DNA of 61,579 nt from NCBI GenBank assembly GCA_029310945.1, contig JARJFC010000025.1, forward strand, positions 1-61,579. The letters run 5' to 3'. Below the pieces are notes generated by a model. The model searched no databases, had not been told where the DNA came from, and saw only the letters and a program-made list of their open reading frames with translations. Source of the stretch: Leptospira sp. 96542 (GTDB taxonomy: Bacteria; Spirochaetota; Leptospiria; Leptospirales; Leptospiraceae). The position numbers were made by a program, and so were the translations under genes. Positions 53,098 to 60,237 of the stretch are shown piece by piece. The stretch's first letter is position 1; every line of letters begins with the position of its first letter.

Positions 53098-53820
53098 TTA
53101 TAAGTTTTTTGAAAGGTTTTGGATTTCTTGGGATTTGGAAAGATCCAAAATGACCCGTTCCAACTCTTTGCGATAATTTGCTTCGGATGCGATCTCCGCA
53201 AAGGTTTTGATCAGATCAGAATAAAAATGTTCATCGCCAGTGAGTCTATGCCAAAAATCTTTTCCTACAAAAACAGGATAGAAATATTGTTCTGTAATTC
53301 TTTTATAATGTCCACTAATTTCCGTTTGGTTTCCATAGATAATACAAACTGTTAAATTTTCATAAGATAATTTTAGACCATTTGTTTTTGCCAATTGGAT
53401 CACTCCCTTAAAATGACCTGCAATGGTTTCGACATCGTCCTTATTGATTGTATTTGGACCTGCTTTGAGTTGGCAGTATCTTTGTGTTTTGTCGATAGAA
53501 TCTTCAAACTCAATGTCAATTCCAGATGTTGTACTTTTAAAGGCAGTGAGCACGTCACTAGTAAATTTTTGGATATTGGTTCCAAAGGAAGTTGTGATGG
53601 AAGTTCCGAGAACCCGAGGGTAAACCAAAGCTTTGGCAATGCTCAATGGATCTGAATTTCCCGTTAAAAAATTTGCCAAATAGATTGCGAGGAATGGATT
53701 GACGTTGAATTCTTTTATGTCAGAGAGTTTTTTTGTGTTTTCTATATGATTGGAGGCAATCACATCTCGAAACCAAGTTTTGGTTTTGACGAGCAGTTCG
53801 TTTTTTTCTTCCCTATCCAA
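53098..53820 (-). CDS. Type II restriction endonuclease (PmeII-like family)
   Basis: A 240-residue nuclease partner of the adjacent C5-methylase. The likely catalytic core is Asp102 in GIDIEF and Gln117-Leu-Lys119 in YCQLKAG, a PD-(D/E)XK variant with Gln in the acidic position. Conserved-looking blocks are 'NPFLAIYLANFLTGN', 'VYPRVLGTSITTSFGTNIQK' and 'NTINKDDVETIAGHFKG'; I recall these from PmeII-type endonucleases, but that is from memory. The start is TTG at 53820. Endonuclease before methylase on one transcript is a usual R-M order. Confidence 0.8.
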   Translation of the reverse strand: MDREEKNELLVKTKTWFRDVIASNHIENTKKLSDIKEFNVNPFLAIYLANFLTGNSDPLSIAKALVYPRVLGTSITTSFGTNIQKFTSDVLTAFKSTTSGIDIEFEDSIDKTQRYCQLKAGPNTINKDDVETIAGHFKGVIQLAKTNGLKLSYENLTVCIIYGNQTEISGHYKRITEQYFYPVFVGKDFWHRLTGDEHFYSDLIKTFAEIASEANYRKELERVILDLSKSQEIQNLSKNL

Positions 53821-53898
53821 AATTCAATTGAATCCGCCTTCCATTCTTTCACTCGGGTTGTGTTTTTCACAAAGTAGAGCGAGAGAATTCAAAGTATG

Positions 53899-54042
53899 TT
53901 AGGCGGCTTTACCCACCTTTAAGTTGGATTGGATGCGTTCGTGGTCTTTGGCAAGGAGAACTATATTCTCAAAATAGCCTTCAAAGTCGATCCGACCAGA
54001 AACATAATCTTCATGCAGAAGTGCGAGTAGCAGATAGAACAT
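53899..54042 (-). CDS. 47-residue hypothetical protein
   Basis: A short frame (MFYLLLALLHEDYVSGRIDF, ending LKVGKAA) in the 396-base gap between the endonuclease and the symporter. Its ATG has a GGAGG ribosome-binding site four bases upstream, one of the strongest in the window, which is the main reason to call it a gene. The peptide is an amphipathic helix with no signal peptide. The function is unknown. Outside it, the gap shows no feature that I can support. Confidence 0.5.
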   Translation of the reverse strand: MFYLLLALLHEDYVSGRIDFEGYFENIVLLAKDHERIQSNLKVGKAA

Positions 54043-54222
54043 GGATCCTCCAGGTTCCTTCCGAATCTATCAATGTGACATAATTCGAAAAGTCTTTTTC
54101 CTTGGTTGTAGTTTGAATGTCGGGTGGGAGGTGTGAAAATCCCCGTATTTTTTGGTTCGGGAAACCCAATCTACGGGAAATTCCTCTTTACATAGGTAAA
54201 AATCCGTGGCCTATGCTTGCCA

Positions 54223-55815
54223 ATGTCTGTGACCCTCCAACCGATCGATTACGGCATCCTTCTTATATTTGTGCTGTTTATGGTCTTCATTGGCTACCAA
54301 TTGAAACGTTCCATGAACCATTCCTCCGACTTTTTGCTCGCAGGCAGGAGAATTCCTAGTTGGATCACAGGAATTGCCTTTATATCGGCCAATATTTCAG
54401 CCCTTGAACTTTTGGGCATGAGTGCGAGTGGTGCCGAATACGGTTTTTTGACCTTCCATTTTTATTATTTGGGAGCAATCCCAGGTATGATCTTTCTTGG
54501 CATTTTTATGATGCCGTTTTATTATTCATCGAAGATACGGAGTGTACCCGAATACCTTAGGTATCGGTTCAATCGCCCTGCCCACTTTGTAAATTCTATC
54601 ATCACTCTGGTTTCTTTGGCTCTTGGTTCGGGCATCTATCTCTATTCGTTATCACTTGTTTTCGAAACCATGTTTGGTTGGAACCCTCATGCCTCTATTT
54701 TATTTAGCGCCTGTATTGTGCTCGCCTATACCTATTTTGGTGGACTGAGTTCGTCCATTTACACGGAAGTGATGCAATTTTTTTTGGCTGTGTTTGGACT
54801 TTTTCCCATTGTCCTCATTGGTCTCACAAAGGTGGGTGGGTGGGACGGGCTTATGGCAAAAATTCCAGAATCACACAAACATATGTGGGTTGGGCTCAGT
54901 GGCGGACAAAATGCACTTGGTTGGGACATTCTTTCTGTTACGGTAGGGCTTGGTTTCGTACTTTCGTTTTCGTACTGGACCTGTGGGTTTACAGAAGTAC
55001 AAAGGGCAATGGCAGCTAAGGACTATACTGCGGCTAGAAGAACCCCACTCATCGGTGCTGCTTTCAAATTGTTTTTACCTTTTTTGACAGTGATTCCTGG
55101 CCTCATTGCCCTCACTGAGTTTTCAAGTGAGTTGGGTGGTGAGTACAATAAAAGTTTTTTGATACTATTAAAATCGTACTATCCATCTGGTATGTTAGGT
55201 CTTGGAACAACGGCTCTTCTTGCTGCCTTTATGGCGGGCATGTCGAGTTCTGTCACAGCTATGAATACCATTTTTACGTATGACATCTACCAAACCTATA
55301 TCGATGGAACGAAGGATGACAAAACTTATCTACGTATCGGAAAAATTTGTACGATGTTTGCCGTTGTTTTTGCTGTGTTTGGATCATACATAGCGATGCA
55401 ATTTGAGAATATAATGAATTATATCCAATTACTATTTTCATTTTTTAATGCCCCACTCATTTCCATTTTTCTTCTGGGAATGTTTTGGAAACGCGCATCG
55501 GGATACAGCGCATTTTACGGAATGATACTCGGAACCCTAACAGGGCTTTTGCATTTTTATTTGTACCAATCGGGAGTATTGTATTATAAGTCAGATATGG
55601 TTTCTAATTTTTATGGTGCCATAGCCTCTGGACTCATTTGTTTTCTGTCGATGGTCATTGTGAGTTTTATTGAAAAACCAGACCTAAGCAAAGACTTACA
55701 AGGGTTAATTTATGAATACAGAGACAAAACACATCCATTCTGGGAGCCAAAAATACTGGTTTGGGGGGTTGTGCTCATTGTCTTCCTTGCTGGGTTCAAT
55801 TTGTATTTTGCGTAA
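54223..55815 (+). CDS. Sodium:solute symporter (SSS family)
   Basis: About 530 residues with 13-14 membrane helices. SSS signatures are 'SSDFLLAGRRIPSWITGIAF', 'SANISALELLGMSASGAEYG' and 'VPEYLRYRFNRPAHFVN', plus the sodium-site region 'AALLAAFMAGMSSSVTAMNT'-like (near 340). It takes up a sugar, acid or amino acid with Na+; the general pattern fits SGLT-like sugar carriers, without proof. I start at the ATG at 54223; a TTG two codons earlier is also in frame. Confidence 0.9.
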   Translation: MSVTLQPIDYGILLIFVLFMVFIGYQLKRSMNHSSDFLLAGRRIPSWITGIAFISANISALELLGMSASGAEYGFLTFHFYYLGAIPGMIFLGIFMMPFYYSSKIRSVPEYLRYRFNRPAHFVNSIITLVSLALGSGIYLYSLSLVFETMFGWNPHASILFSACIVLAYTYFGGLSSSIYTEVMQFFLAVFGLFPIVLIGLTKVGGWDGLMAKIPESHKHMWVGLSGGQNALGWDILSVTVGLGFVLSFSYWTCGFTEVQRAMAAKDYTAARRTPLIGAAFKLFLPFLTVIPGLIALTEFSSELGGEYNKSFLILLKSYYPSGMLGLGTTALLAAFMAGMSSSVTAMNTIFTYDIYQTYIDGTKDDKTYLRIGKICTMFAVVFAVFGSYIAMQFENIMNYIQLLFSFFNAPLISIFLLGMFWKRASGYSAFYGMILGTLTGLLHFYLYQSGVLYYKSDMVSNFYGAIASGLICFLSMVIVSFIEKPDLSKDLQGLIYEYRDKTHPFWEPKILVWGVVLIVFLAGFNLYFA

Positions 55816-55867
55816 AGTTTTATATTCTCGTAATAAAATAGTAATTGAATGAGAGTTCAATGAATGT

Positions 55868-56206
55868 ATGTTAGCCACTAAGTATTACAAACCTATGAAG
55901 CCAAATCATTATACGGAAATTCCCTCAACATTTGAAATCCATCTGGAAACCTTGCCAGATTATAATGTCCACAAACACATCAGTGCCAGAGGAATTACAT
56001 TCATGCATCCAAATAACATCGAAGTTGCCACAATTTTGAAAGTATCATTAAAAATGATTTCGATGACAGGTGCTTTGGACTTTCTAGTGAAGGTTTTGAA
56101 AACACAAAAATTATCAGGTGAATCTTTGTATGAATTGTATTGTAACTTTTATGATACAAATGCTGAAAAAGAAGACGAGGTATTGGAACTAATCAAATCC
56201 TACTGA
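55868..56206 (+). CDS. Hypothetical 112-residue protein
   Basis: A cytoplasmic protein starting MLATKYYKPMKPNHYTEIPS and ending EVLELIKSY. A beta-rich first half is followed by a helical second half ('SMTGALDFLVKVLKTQKLSG'). I do not recognise a family. It is 52 bases after the symporter gene and overlaps the convergent M23 gene by seven bases, so it may ride on the symporter transcript. Confidence 0.6.
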   Translation: MLATKYYKPMKPNHYTEIPSTFEIHLETLPDYNVHKHISARGITFMHPNNIEVATILKVSLKMISMTGALDFLVKVLKTQKLSGESLYELYCNFYDTNAEKEDEVLELIKSY

Positions 56207-56973
56207 GTGATTTGGAATTTTTCTGGTGAAGGTTGGAACATCTCTTCTGTGATGGGTTTGTCCCTCGGACCATAATTTATCAAATACCGAATGGGGGACA
56301 GATAACCATCGGTTTGGAATGAGTAACCACCACCTAACGGAAGCCCTAATTTGCCCCTCAGTTCTAAATGCAAATGGGCTGTGTATTTTCCTGAGGCATC
56401 CCCAATGGTGCCAATCATTTCGGTTTTTTTCACCAGTTGCCCAGGTTCCACATCGATTGTGTAAAGGTGTGCATACAAGGTTTCTACAAACACCGTCTCA
56501 TTTGGTTTTTTATGTTCATGCACAATCCGAATGACCTTACCCCACCCACCGCCGTAGTCTGCTGTTTCTGCCACAACCCCATTGCCAAAGGCGTAAACGG
56601 GTGCTGCGTAGTCTGTATCACCGCCGGCCAAAGTGTTCCAATCTTCACCTAGGTGTCTACGGCCACCAAACCTTGGGTTGGATTCTCCAAATTTTTGGGC
56701 AATGTAATAACCTTCTGCAAATTTTCCGCCCACAACAAACTCAAATTCTTTGGCACGAAAATCAGGATACCGGAGTAAAATGGGAAGGGGGTCGATGGAG
56801 CGAACGGAGCTCGTTGTTTCCATCCAACCAAAAAGTGGATTGCCTTGGTATGACATACCCGAACTCGTACAACCCCAGAACCAAATGGAAACCAGGGTCA
56901 AAAGGAAGGAAAATTTTGTTTTAAACCCGAGCCAATTTTTTTCCGGATTGTTTTTTCGTAGAATTCCCTTCAT
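56200..56973 (-). CDS. M23-family peptidase lipoprotein
   Basis: About 257 residues. A lipobox (SIWFWGC) follows a hydrophobic stretch near residues 21-33. The peptidase domain shows HLGEDW, YAHLYTIDVEPGQLV and AHLHLELR, the zinc and catalytic residues of LytM-type enzymes, so it looks active. It would remodel peptidoglycan from the outer or inner membrane. The ATG at 56973 gives the better signal; even so its 5' end overlaps the end of the FMO gene by 53 bases, meaning coupled transcription. Confidence 0.87.
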   Translation of the reverse strand: MKGILRKNNPEKNWLGFKTKFSFLLTLVSIWFWGCTSSGMSYQGNPLFGWMETTSSVRSIDPLPILLRYPDFRAKEFEFVVGGKFAEGYYIAQKFGESNPRFGGRRHLGEDWNTLAGGDTDYAAPVYAFGNGVVAETADYGGGWGKVIRIVHEHKKPNETVFVETLYAHLYTIDVEPGQLVKKTEMIGTIGDASGKYTAHLHLELRGKLGLPLGGGYSFQTDGYLSPIRYLINYGPRDKPITEEMFQPSPEKFQITQ

Positions 56974-58342
56974 CCAAGGAATAGAATTCCGCACGGGCTT
57001 CTATTGGCAATGGATTCCCAGAAGTGTTTGATCTTTTTTTTCCAGCATCCATCTCCTTTTTCATTTGGTACATGAAGATATCAAAGTCTACCTGGATGGT
57101 ATGGCGTGTACTCGAAACATACCTTTTTTTCATCTTCGCTTCGTCTTGTTTGATGGCAGAAAACATTTCCGATTCTGTTGGCAGTTTGTAATTACCAGTT
57201 AGATACTGTGCAATCCATTTGCCCTGCCTTTCCGCAAGTGGCATTATGGCACCTAACGGTTGCATGAGTCCCACAAAGAACAGATCGTTCATTCCAGGTT
57301 TCATCATTTTATAATAAAGTGGGATGTAGTTGTTTGGTGCGGAGATAAAATCTTCATCAAAAAATGGAAACTTGATGTTGTATCCTGTGCAGTAAATCAA
57401 AACATCCGCTTCTTCTTCCGTTCCATCTGCGAATGCAATTTTTTTGCCCTTGAGTTCTGTGATCACTGGTTTCGGGGTGATGTCACCACGACCGAGCCTC
57501 ACGAGTAAATCTTGAGAGATGGTTGGGTGGGCTGATCCAAATTTATGATCTGGTTTTGGCAACCCGAAGTCTTCCATTTTCCCAACCCCATAACGAATGA
57601 GTAGGTTGGCAAAAAATTGTTGAATGGGAAAAGGAATCCAATGTGGCATTTTTTCTGTGAGTTTATCCAAAGGTTTTCCAAACAGATAATTGGGAATGAC
57701 GTACGCACCCCGCCTTGATGATAAAAATACCTTTTTGGCCACACCTGGTCTTGAGAGTTCAACCGAAATATCCATGGCACTATTTCCCATGCCAAGGATG
57801 ACAACGTTTTTTCCTTCGCAATTAACGGGTGTTTTTGGATCGACATACGAATGTGAGTGGATGGTCTGACCAGAAAATTTTCCAGGGAAAGCAGGTTCTG
57901 GCCAACGTTCATGCCAATGGTGTCCGTTCGCAACAATCAAAGCATCGTAGTACTTTGGTTGCCCTTTTTCAGGAGTGATTTTCCAAAGTCCTAGTTCAGT
58001 TTTTTCGGCTTTTTTCACACCGTTTTTGAATTGGATATGTTTGCGAAGTCCAAAATGATCAATGTATGACTGGAAGTATTTTTGGATGGGTTCATGGTTT
58101 GGATAATCAGGATAATCCGTTGGCATTGGAAAATCGCGGTATTCCATCCGGTCTCTATGGGTATTGATATGTAAGGATTTATAGATATTACTGAGGCCGT
58201 TATCGTTTTTGTAACGCCAGTTGCCACCCACATCGCTTCCCTTTTCATAACAATCAAACGGGATCCCGTTTTCTTTTAAGGATTTAATCACAGTGATGCC
58301 GGAAGATCCAGCACCAATCACACAAACTTTTGGCAAGGGCAT
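56921..58342 (-). CDS. Flavin-containing monooxygenase
   Basis: A 473-residue FAD/NADPH monooxygenase. The FAD loop is VIGAGSSGI (8-16), the FMO identifying sequence is FSGQTIHSHSYVDP (FxGxxxHxxxY type) and the NADPH loop is VVILGMGNSAMDI. The C-terminal 'YCTGYNIKFPFFDED' also matches FMOs. It would oxygenate a nitrogen, sulphur or ketone substrate (Baeyer-Villiger enzymes share the motif). A GAGAATC site lies before the ATG. It overlaps the following M23 gene. Confidence 0.93.
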   Translation of the reverse strand: MPLPKVCVIGAGSSGITVIKSLKENGIPFDCYEKGSDVGGNWRYKNDNGLSNIYKSLHINTHRDRMEYRDFPMPTDYPDYPNHEPIQKYFQSYIDHFGLRKHIQFKNGVKKAEKTELGLWKITPEKGQPKYYDALIVANGHHWHERWPEPAFPGKFSGQTIHSHSYVDPKTPVNCEGKNVVILGMGNSAMDISVELSRPGVAKKVFLSSRRGAYVIPNYLFGKPLDKLTEKMPHWIPFPIQQFFANLLIRYGVGKMEDFGLPKPDHKFGSAHPTISQDLLVRLGRGDITPKPVITELKGKKIAFADGTEEEADVLIYCTGYNIKFPFFDEDFISAPNNYIPLYYKMMKPGMNDLFFVGLMQPLGAIMPLAERQGKWIAQYLTGNYKLPTESEMFSAIKQDEAKMKKRYVSSTRHTIQVDFDIFMYQMKKEMDAGKKRSNTSGNPLPIEARAEFYSLDEGNSTKKQSGKKLARV

Positions 58343-58516
58343 AAAGATTCTCTTTTCGAAAGGTTTTATAAACTAAGAGTTTTGCCAAAAGCGAACGGTG
58401 TTTCAAGCAGAATTTCCATTTTTTAGCAAAAAAAGCACGATTTTGACACAAAAAGATTTTGGAATCTGTATGGATTTTGCTTTGTCCCGGGCAAGGATGG
58501 GGATGCGGGATTTTGT

Positions 58517-58973
58517 ATGAAGAGTGATGTTCGATGGAAACAACGTTTTGATAATTTTTTAAAGGCGTACACGGATTTTTTCGAAGCCATCCAACTAACA
58601 AAAGCTAGAGAACTTAGCAAACTAGAAAGGCAAGGGCTTGTAACATCCACTGATTTTGGATTGTCACAAGAAACAATTCAAAATATACAAAGTGTGTTTT
58701 TTTAAGTATCCCGAAATCGAAAAAGTGGTTTTGTATGGTTCACGTGCCAAAGGTAATTTTAAACCAGGTTCTGACATCGATTTAACAATGTTGGGAGATA
58801 CTTTCACTACCCAATTACAAATGGATGTTTATGATATTTTAGATGACCTCTATTTACCTTATAAAATAGATTTGTCTATTTTTTCAAAAATAAAGAACCC
58901 TAATTTAATCGAACACATTGAACATGTAGGAATTACTTTTTACGAAAAGGCAAAAAACAAAAACACTTTTTAA
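58517..58973 (+). pseudogene. Decayed HEPN (HI0074-like) / MNT nucleotidyltransferase locus
   Basis: The first 45 codons match the start of HI0074-type substrate-binding (HEPN) proteins (VRWKQRFDNFLKAYTDFFEA, then LSKLERQGLV) but the remaining 80-90 codons are missing. They run in frame into the N-terminus of a minimal nucleotidyltransferase (TDFGLSQETIQNIQSVFF). A T7 run near 58698 then shifts the frame: one T fewer would continue into KYPEIEKVVLYGSRAKG and GSDIDL, the catalytic core, up to 58973. So this is one deletion plus one frameshift in a former toxin-antitoxin pair. The second part may still be made from an internal start at 58656. Confidence 0.75.
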
Positions 58974-58994
58974 AAAAAGTCTAACAAACGCTAA

Positions 58995-59489
58995 TTACTT
59001 GATTAAAAACTCACGAATTTCGGCTTCCATATTGGATTCGGATATTTTTTTCACCCTTCCTGACTGGAGTAGGATGAGTGTCACTGATCCCTTTGTGCGT
59101 GGAAAGGGGTTTGAAAGACCTTCTTCTCGTACCAAGCGAATGTTATACGGGTAAGATTTCATTTTTGGAAGTGCCACAAATTTTGTAATGAGAGATGGCA
59201 TTCTATGTATATCGGAAATGAGAACCGCATTGTATTTTTCCAAAAAACCTTTGCCTTCCTTTTCGAGAAGTGGGTGGATGATTTTACTTGCATCCATATC
59301 CGCCATAAAAAGAACTTTGGTGGTATTTTCTGGCAAAGGACTTATTTCTTCAAATTGGTTCGTGTAACTGATGTTCGGTAGTGTGTCGCCCACAACCAAT
59401 GTTTTGGTTTCTTCGGCAAAAAGAAAAAACATCGGCGTAAATAATAATCCAAGTAAGTAAATGGTTTTCGATTTCAGTTTTTGGTTCAT
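58995..59489 (-). CDS. Exported thioredoxin-fold-like protein
   Basis: A 164-residue protein with a signal peptide (IYLLGLLFTPMFFLFAEE). The mature part, 'LVVGDTLPNISYTNQFEEIS' and 'KVLFMADMDASKIIHPLLEK', follows the thioredoxin/peroxiredoxin fold but no CXXC is present, so redox catalysis by this pair is not expected. It resembles YtfJ-like periplasmic proteins. It is 12 bases after the thioredoxin-like lipoprotein gene, so the two are likely partners in an envelope operon. Confidence 0.7.
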   Translation of the reverse strand: MNQKLKSKTIYLLGLLFTPMFFLFAEETKTLVVGDTLPNISYTNQFEEISPLPENTTKVLFMADMDASKIIHPLLEKEGKGFLEKYNAVLISDIHRMPSLITKFVALPKMKSYPYNIRLVREEGLSNPFPRTKGSVTLILLQSGRVKKISESNMEAEIREFLIK

Positions 59490-59501
59490 CCGATTGTATC
59501 C

Positions 59502-59936
59502 TTAAAATTGATAGAGGTATTTGAGTACCTGGTCTTTAGACATGTTTCGGGCGTTCGAAAATTCACCACCCTTGGTGGAGGAGAGAATTTTGCCCTCAGG
59601 GTTTAGAACCACAACGGCAGGGATCCCGTTTGTGATGGGCGAACCCAAGTTTTCATTCAGAGCCAAATTTTTATCAAACCTACCCACATCCACTGCAAAA
59701 ACGATAAAGTTCTGTTCGAGGAGGAGTTTTGGTTCTGGTTGTTTGAGTATTTCATTTAACGCATGACAGTCGGGACACCAATCGGCGCCAAAAATTACGA
59801 GCAAATGTTTGTTTTCTAATTTGGATTTTTGGGAGTATTCAGAGAATTGATCGAGGATTATGTCGTTTTGTTTGGAACAAAAATGAAGGCAGAATGTAGC
59901 GGAAACACAAAGTAAAAGGAAAAATACTCTGAGCAT
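59502..59936 (-). CDS. Thioredoxin-like lipoprotein
   Basis: A 144-residue protein. The lipobox is LHFC (Cys20). The thioredoxin domain holds FGADWCPDCHAL with the active CPDC (54-57), plus the cis-proline region 'NGIPAVVVLNPEGKIL'. It would reduce disulphides in the periplasm. The ATG has no purine-rich site; instead a strong hairpin ends five bases upstream, so translation may be structure-dependent or leaderless. It is followed by another thioredoxin-fold gene. Confidence 0.85.
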   Translation of the reverse strand: MLRVFFLLLCVSATFCLHFCSKQNDIILDQFSEYSQKSKLENKHLLVIFGADWCPDCHALNEILKQPEPKLLLEQNFIVFAVDVGRFDKNLALNENLGSPITNGIPAVVVLNPEGKILSSTKGGEFSNARNMSKDQVLKYLYQF

Positions 59937-59940
59937 AGGA

Positions 59941-59966
59941 AGGGCGGAAAAAAGTTTTTCCGCCTT
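59941..59966 (-). terminator. Strong hairpin between the 49-aa gene and the thioredoxin gene
   Basis: GGCGGAAAAA (59943-59952) pairs with TTTTTCCGCC (59955-59964), a perfect 10-bp stem (12 with flanking pairs) around an AG centre. It follows the stop of the upstream minus-strand gene by about three bases. A T-rich tract lies on the plus-strand side, none on the minus side, so termination is likely imperfect; it could also guard the downstream start. Confidence 0.5.
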
Positions 59967-59968
59967 AA

Positions 59969-60118
59969 TTATTTTTTTACGAGTTCTTTTAAGATTTCTT
60001 GTCTTTTTTTATCTTTTTCGATATGAGAAAGAGTCAACCACTCACGTTTGAGTTGTTTTTCTGAAGTTCCTTTCAAAGTGGCGTACTTACCTAAAATTTT
60101 TGCAGTTTTTGAGTTCAT
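59969..60118 (-). CDS. Hypothetical 49-residue basic protein
   Basis: Starts MNSKTAKILGKYATLKGTSE and ends KKRQEILKELVKK: a small, lysine-rich, helical protein. I choose the ATG at 60118 with a GGTAGG purine site; an ATG at 60229 is in frame but would run across the valS promoter region and inverted repeat. No family is recognised. It is divergent from valS and ends beside a strong hairpin. Confidence 0.6.
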   Translation of the reverse strand: MNSKTAKILGKYATLKGTSEKQLKREWLTLSHIEKDKKRQEILKELVKK

Positions 60119-60182
60119 GCCTACCAATTTCTTGGAGCTAATATTTCTGTCAATGCGAACCTTGTACAGAGTTGTTTCATCC

Positions 60183-60222
60183 TTGACCCCTAGGACGAAT
60201 CGGAAACATAGTAAAGTCCTAG
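60183..60222 (+). promoter_or_regulatory. Candidate valS promoter with embedded inverted repeat
   Basis: TTGACC (60183-60188) and CATAGT (60207-60212) lie 18 bases apart, a fair sigma-70 pair, 25 bases before the valS ATG. CTAGGAC (60190-60196) and GTCCTAG (60216-60222) form a perfect 7-bp inverted repeat that straddles the -10 box; as RNA or DNA it could be an operator. Confidence 0.35.
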
Positions 60223-60237
60223 AATCCAAAAAGACCT

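Noticed and set aside
59969..60229. Longer 86-residue version of the small gene near valS
   Set aside because: The added N-terminus would cross the valS promoter and repeat; the inner ATG has a purine-rich site.
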